From positions 30,170,927-30,234,926 of the forward strand of contig CM055889.1 in NCBI GenBank assembly GCA_029582165.1: a DNA stretch of 64,000 bases, read 5' to 3'. Origin of the DNA: Portulaca oleracea. Its lineage: Eukaryota > Streptophyta > Magnoliopsida > Caryophyllales > Portulacaceae. A program made the translations under genes and the position numbers. Below the pieces are notes generated by a model. That model had not been told where the DNA came from, ran no database searches, and saw nothing but the letters and a program-made list of their open reading frames with translations. Below, piece after piece: positions 58,679-64,000 of this stretch (position 1 is the stretch's first letter; each line of letters opens with the position of its first letter).

Positions 58679-59881
58679 GCTATGCCATTAATCTTCCAAT
58701 TTTATACTAAGCACGTTACGTGTATGGTAAGAAAGCTTTGTGATTTATGTTATAGTGTAAAAGCTTTGTGATCTGACCATAAGACATATTAGTTATGAGA
58801 ATTTTATAAAACAAATATCTATGTGCCGTGATTATTGTGTAGAATTATAATTAGAAATTATAGCATCAAAATATCTGAGTGGGTCGCCTGTGCCTTAATA
58901 CAAAGGTGTAAATACGAATTCGGAGAATGGTAGAAATACATGAGACTCTCAGAGTCTCATTTCTCAATTCTCATACATCATCCTGTGTTCTAGCAAGCTA
59001 AAGCGTATGCTCCCTTGGTTTTAAATTATTTGTCCAATTAACTAATTTTTTGTTTTTATTTATTTGTTACTTTTACAGTTTCAATAATAATTTTACTACT
59101 TTTATCTTTAATAAATGACTTTATAGCCAATTACTAAACATTGATCGAAGGCATTTTTGTCATTGTAATATATTTATATCAAAAACTTTGTGTTGCATTG
59201 ATGGTTTCATTTCTTTGGAAAATGTCAAAGAAAAAGGGATAGAGGGAGTAGGAAAAGTGCAAGATTAATGGACATTTTGAACGTCTTAATATGATAAATT
59301 AATCATAACAAAGCGATAATTTAATGCAAAAATTACAAATTATACACCAACGAATGACTTTAGAGATTCATCATCATAAAAGTGTGACGATATCAAAATA
59401 TGTCAAGTTTGACTAATTGGGTCAAACTAAGCCTTAACCAACACAGCTAGGTTCAAATTTAATCTCCATATCAAATTGTCAACCAAGTCCTCGAGGCTCA
59501 TCACACGCCCAATTTGCATCACAGCAGTCATCATTACAAATGCATATCAAGAAAACAAATTAGCCACCAGGACGAGGAAAATGGATAAAAAGTAAAAACA
59601 CAATTTTGAAGCAATTTTTCAGCTTGATAATCTGATTTCAATTCAGAGGCACGTCTAACTAATTCCTGTAACACAAGGTAGCAAAACGAGAGTCCAATCG
59701 CAAAAGCAGAAGCTTAAGTTACAGCATACAGGTACATACAGCCTGTAGAAAGTCACAACCTAAACACATCGACATCCAATACTCCACCAAAAAAGGGTAA
59801 ATGGAAGCAGATACATAATTTTTCTATTCCTGATCATCCGAGAACATCTCAACTTAGGAACAAGCAGTACAAAGATAAAGT
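58679..59881. other. Intergenic sequence and 3' UTR of the FLK-like gene
   Basis: AT-rich, no gene recognised. The part near 59881 is the expected 3' UTR of the minus-strand KH gene. Confidence 0.4.
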
Positions 59882-62034
59882 CTAGTAGCCATAACCGGAA
59901 CCGTATACAGATCCATAAGCCCCAGGTTGGCTTGCATGTCCTGCACTAGAAGCGGGAGATCCATACATTGGAGGAGCTGCTGCAGCAGCATATGAGCCAT
60001 AACCTTGGCTGTAAGTTTGATCAGTTGCACCACCCGCTGCTGGAGCTGCTGCAGGAGCTGCTGCTGCTGCTGCCGCCGCCGCCGCATCTGCCATGAAATT
60101 CTGCACCACATTGTACATCCACCATGGGGTTGGGTGTTCAGACATGACAAACTCTTCACTACTCATTACTCACAAAACAACTCAAAAAATTGCCAATATA
60201 TCTAGGTAGCCTTCTCATCTGTATGTCAAATTCACACGACCCAATTGTTTTTAAAAAAGGCAGTCCACATAGTTATCATTAATGTGCCCAACCCAATGTG
60301 ATACATTTCTGTCCACCACCCAAACAAAACAAAAGGCAAAGGGATAGGATAGGATGTACAACACTAGATCATAAGGTTACCTGTATGAGCTGCTGAGCTG
60401 CTTGAACTTGGGACGAAGTACCATTTATCTCAACTGTCATCTCTGTGGGGACACCTCTTGTCTCCTGTATAGTGACAGTGGCCCCACTGGCACGTCGAAT
60501 GTAGCTTATTGTGGCACCATTAGCACCAATCACAGAGTCTGCATATAACAAGGGAATCTGCATGTGCTGTGTAACCTGCTAAAGGAATGGAAAGGAAAAT
60601 ACATCGCAATCAAGATCCATTGAAAGGCAATAGAGATAAGCATCCAACACAACCCTTGTATTGAGAGATTCCAGTATCAGTATAGCGAACTTCATGAATC
60701 GCATATATGCTGATGCATTGCTGCAGTTAGACAAAAAAAAATCTGAAGCTCATTTTCTTAATCCAATTACTCATTCCCATATAAATTGTCACTTTAATCA
60801 CACCCACCCCACCCGCCGGTAAAAATTAAAAAAAAAAAAGAACACACACACACACACACACACAAAAGGAACGATAGGTATGGGTTCAGTTTTCTCACAG
60901 ATAATTTCTTTCGTAGATATAGGTTTTTTTAAAAGAAAAAAGGAGATGGGAAGAACAAAGTCCAACAAATGCTGAACGGTCCAAAGAAAGCCCATAATCA
61001 GACAAGGGATGAAACCTGTGTAATCATAGATTGAGCTGGCTGAGCATTAGAAGGTGTATGACCACCAACTGGAGGCTCTCTTCCATAAGCAGAAATTCCT
61101 TGGTGAGGCTGCCTATCAGGAGGGGGTGGCATCTCAGCTGGTGCATAATAATTGTCATAGGGACGGGGCGGTGGTGGCATGTATCCAGGATTAGGTCCAT
61201 AGCCATGTGCACCACCTGCACTTGGAGCAAGACCATGAGGCGGACCCCATGGCTGAGACGGCATATGCTCCATGGGGTTACTTGGAGCTTGCATCTGAAA
61301 TATGGTCCCCCGTAAGTAATGCTCAAAGACATACTAACTGTACAACATGGATTCAACAATCAACGAGTCTCAGCGGAAAAATAGTCACCTGCTTCTCAAA
61401 AAGCGGTATTATACTGCGATCAACCAAAAACTTCCTTAGGTGCGAAGCTATTAGCTCTAAGGCTCCATGAACACTGGCTGGTTCGCCAACTATTTCAACG
61501 ACCCGATCATCTTGAAGAGCAAAAGCTGGGAGGTCCTCTGTAGTGGTAGGAGGCGAAAAACTCAAATCAGTAGGAAACAATGGTGATAAAGAACCAAAAT
61601 GGCAGTGGAACTCAACATCTAGAACAGAAGCAAAGCAAAGGCCAAAAGCCCAGAACATAGTACAGTAACATACTTCAAGGGAAAAAAAAACAAAAATTAT
61701 TTGCTAACACATCAATAAGCATATAGCATGAGCCCACTAGACATAATAAATGTTCAACTGAGAGTTTCTTGTGTCGCATATTACCTTGGCCAAGAACCCT
61801 GACAATACAATGGGAGTTTTCCTGTATGGACTTAACGTTAGCCCCTTGTTTTCCAATCAAACTACCAGCCTGGGTGGCAGGCACTAGCAGCCTCGTTGAA
61901 ACCTTTGCCCCGGCAGGTGTAGTTTGGGAAGAGTCTCCATCCAATCCATCAACAATCCGTCTATGAACCCTCAAAAGCCCATCCATTGCAGGTGGAAGAG
62001 ATGCCTCCGGCTCCTCCTTAGCTGAAACCATCAC
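59882..62034 (-). CDS. FLK: FLK-like KH-domain RNA-binding protein, C-terminal half (5' part beyond window)
   Basis: Exons on the minus strand with consistent phase and GT-AG borders: 61785-62034, 61389-61537, 61016-61294, 60381-60575, 59882-60100 (stop 59882-59884). They encode [20 protein letters not shown]; a KH domain ([20 protein letters not shown], then [13 protein letters not shown]); a Pro/Gly/Tyr-rich linker; a last KH domain ([20 protein letters not shown], then [15 protein letters not shown]); a poly-Ala/Pro stretch; and a Gly/Tyr/Ser tail ending SGYGY. This order and tail match FLOWERING LOCUS KH DOMAIN, a nuclear RNA-binding regulator of flowering time in Arabidopsis; PEPPER is the close alternative. 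The first KH exon(s) and start were not found up to 64000, so the intron upstream of 62034 exceeds 1.9 kb or the gene is broken. No stop or frameshift in the visible part. Confidence 0.88.
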
Positions 62035-62792
62035 CTATAATCAAAGGCAGAAAGACTAGAATAAGCGAAATAGACCACTGAATTTCATTGATTCCTCAAA
62101 CCAAACCAGAGCAGCTTGTCACTAATCACATTTCAAAAGCTGACGACATAGCAGTATCGCAGAATTAACTCTAAAGAGTGGCAAAGGTATCTTGTAATTC
62201 AACACAGGATTAGACAAGAATATTTCATCACAAAATCACAAAGACATCTCATATCATTCCTAATTTCCCTACATCCTGTAACTTGGTTTCACATAATATC
62301 TCTGACCTTAACTCTAAGGAGAGAACAACAAACTTGATAGAGAAATATAAAGTCAACAAGGAACTGACGAATACAAGATTATTAGAGGCAGATAGAACCG
62401 AGAGCAGAAAAGAAACTCACACAAGAAGCAAGAACATGGTAGCTTTCACAAGAAAGGAAAGGGGGCACCTAACATATACCAATCATGTCATACAACAAGT
62501 AAAACAGAATTCTAACATACCTCACTGTCAACAGAGCACAAATGTGTGATAATTTACCAACATGGATTTGATAACTCTTGCTCTGTACTCCAGCACAAGG
62601 AAACCACGACAGCAAACACAATTATTCATGGGAATTGAACACCCCATTTACACCACCAAAGTGGATGACACATGTTAGTACTGTTTGATTGCTACCCTCT
62701 TTGCTTTGCTTACACTCCTCAATATTTGATACATAACCTTCTCCGAATTCAACACACTTATTTTCAAATGTGCACCTCACAAAAGTTTCCAA

Positions 62793-62796
<4 letters not shown>

Positions 62797-62840
<44 letters not shown>
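62797..62840. repeat. (AT)n microsatellite
   Basis: An uninterrupted AT dinucleotide run in the probable large intron of the FLK-like gene. Confidence 0.95.
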
Positions 62841-62843
<3 letters not shown>

Positions 62844-64000
62844 CCCTCGAGCACATTCTGCAAAATTATCTCTAGAATGCCCACAAAATGCACAAAACAA
62901 TACAATACCTCCTCTTGAACATTACTACAACATTTCAAATTTTCAATCATTTTTTGGCCAACAAACTATACTATATATAATATAGTCAACCTATATTTAC
63001 ACATTTAAAGATTATATGTGATATTATTGTTGAAACCTTACAGTAGAAAGTAATCTAGAGTTACACTTTTATTTACTTATTTAGTCTTTTGTAAAGTATT
63101 GGAAAAGTTACAATCACCAGATAATTGTCGTCAACAAGTTTACCTTTTGTGAATGGCAGATGAGTTTCTTCTTTAGAGTATATCATAATAACTGAATTTG
63201 TAGCTTAAGTCTTTGAATAGCTTTTGAAAAACTTCACAACTAAGAGAGTTTATCTTAATGATTTTACTACTTTGTGTTAAAGTTTTAGTCTAAAGGTGTT
63301 TCGAGTTTCGTATTCAATGCCTTTGAAAATTCAAGCATACTTCCAGAACATTTGATTGGGATCTTATACTGTTACTGATCTTCCCAAATATTAATAAGCA
63401 AGTTAATGAATCATTGTAACCAGTTTCATCTTTAAGGTTTTAAGTTTTGAGTTTTTTTCCCCATCTGACTTAACAGTATAAATGTGCAAAGAAGCTCAAA
63501 AAGCACCTCATCCATGGCCAACGATCTTCAGCATCACAATTATGCTGAACAAGATAGAAGACGTTCTCCAAACTTCTCAAAATGGGTATACAGACGAACT
63601 ATATCTCTTTTTAACCCAATCAACTTTTTCTGCAGTGCTCAAGATGATCTCTGCAATCTGGTTCTTTGATGCTTCATCTTTGGGATGGCAAAGTTGATTG
63701 ATTCATTTCCTTAAGTCAGAACCTGCACACACTCATTTTTGTTATTGCAGCAATACTAGCTTCTCCTTATATATTTTATGTGTTGATTATTGTTATACAA
63801 ACTTTTACATGGATTTGTCATTTTTTATTGACTAATTATGTTTCTTGATTCTTTCTTGGAATGCGTTCCCAGACTTTTATGGATGAAACATTATATTTCT
63901 CGTATATTAATTTAGGGATCGAATCTCCACGTCAAAGATTAAGCTTCAGGATTTGAGCTACCATGAACATGAGAACATAAATGGTTTTGCCCCAGCGAAC
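62841..64000. other. AT-rich sequence at the right edge
   Basis: Likely intron of the FLK-like gene or an insertion within it. A plus-strand frame at 63484-63669 (with SMANDLQHHNYAEQDRRRSP) looks more protein-like than its surroundings but matches nothing I can name. No KH exon seen. Confidence 0.35.

Overview
The window is nuclear DNA of a flowering plant, most likely a eudicot. The evidence is GT-AG introns, a class XI myosin, a plant-specific GTD-binding (DUF593) protein, an FLK-like KH protein, and plant transposon families (Cassandra-type LTR, Ty3/gypsy, Ty1/copia, plant L1, Helitron, Tourist, hAT and Mutator-like MITEs). The species cannot be named from the sequence. No prokaryotic features, tRNA genes or CRISPR arrays were seen.

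Left part (1-25 kb), all genes on the minus strand: a 1 kb foldback element and a tandem duplication at the left edge; an apparently intact 38-exon class XI myosin heavy chain gene (3195-17176, about 1526 aa); a 66 aa membrane-anchored protein (18467-18667); and a DUF593 / myosin-binding (MYOB-like) protein (20898-23652). The myosin and a member of its receptor family are therefore close neighbours in the same orientation.

Middle part (25-57 kb) is almost entirely mobile DNA with several nesting levels: an hAT-type MITE; a gag-only Ty3/gypsy element with very unequal LTRs that inserted at the 5' tip of a Helitron; two Helitron ends in tandem; a LINE scrap; the orphan 3' end of a KH-domain gene; a cluster of three unrelated host gene fragments (CDC27/HOBBIT-like, pyruvate dehydrogenase E1-beta-like, and a JmjN first exon like ELF6); a Cassandra-type LTR carrying a 5S rRNA-like segment, joined to an unrelated 1.7 kb LTR; and a decayed Ty1/copia element interrupted twice, by an hAT-type insertion (8 bp TSD) and by a nearly full-length L1 LINE in its 3' LTR (18 bp TSD).

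Right part (57-64 kb): a Mutator-like MITE with a 10 bp TSD, related to a solo arm upstream of the myosin gene; the 3' half of an FLK-like KH RNA-binding protein gene on the minus strand (59882-62034), whose 5' exons lie beyond the right edge; and AT-rich sequence.

All exon coordinates were read by eye from splice consensus and reading-frame continuity, and may be off by a base or two.
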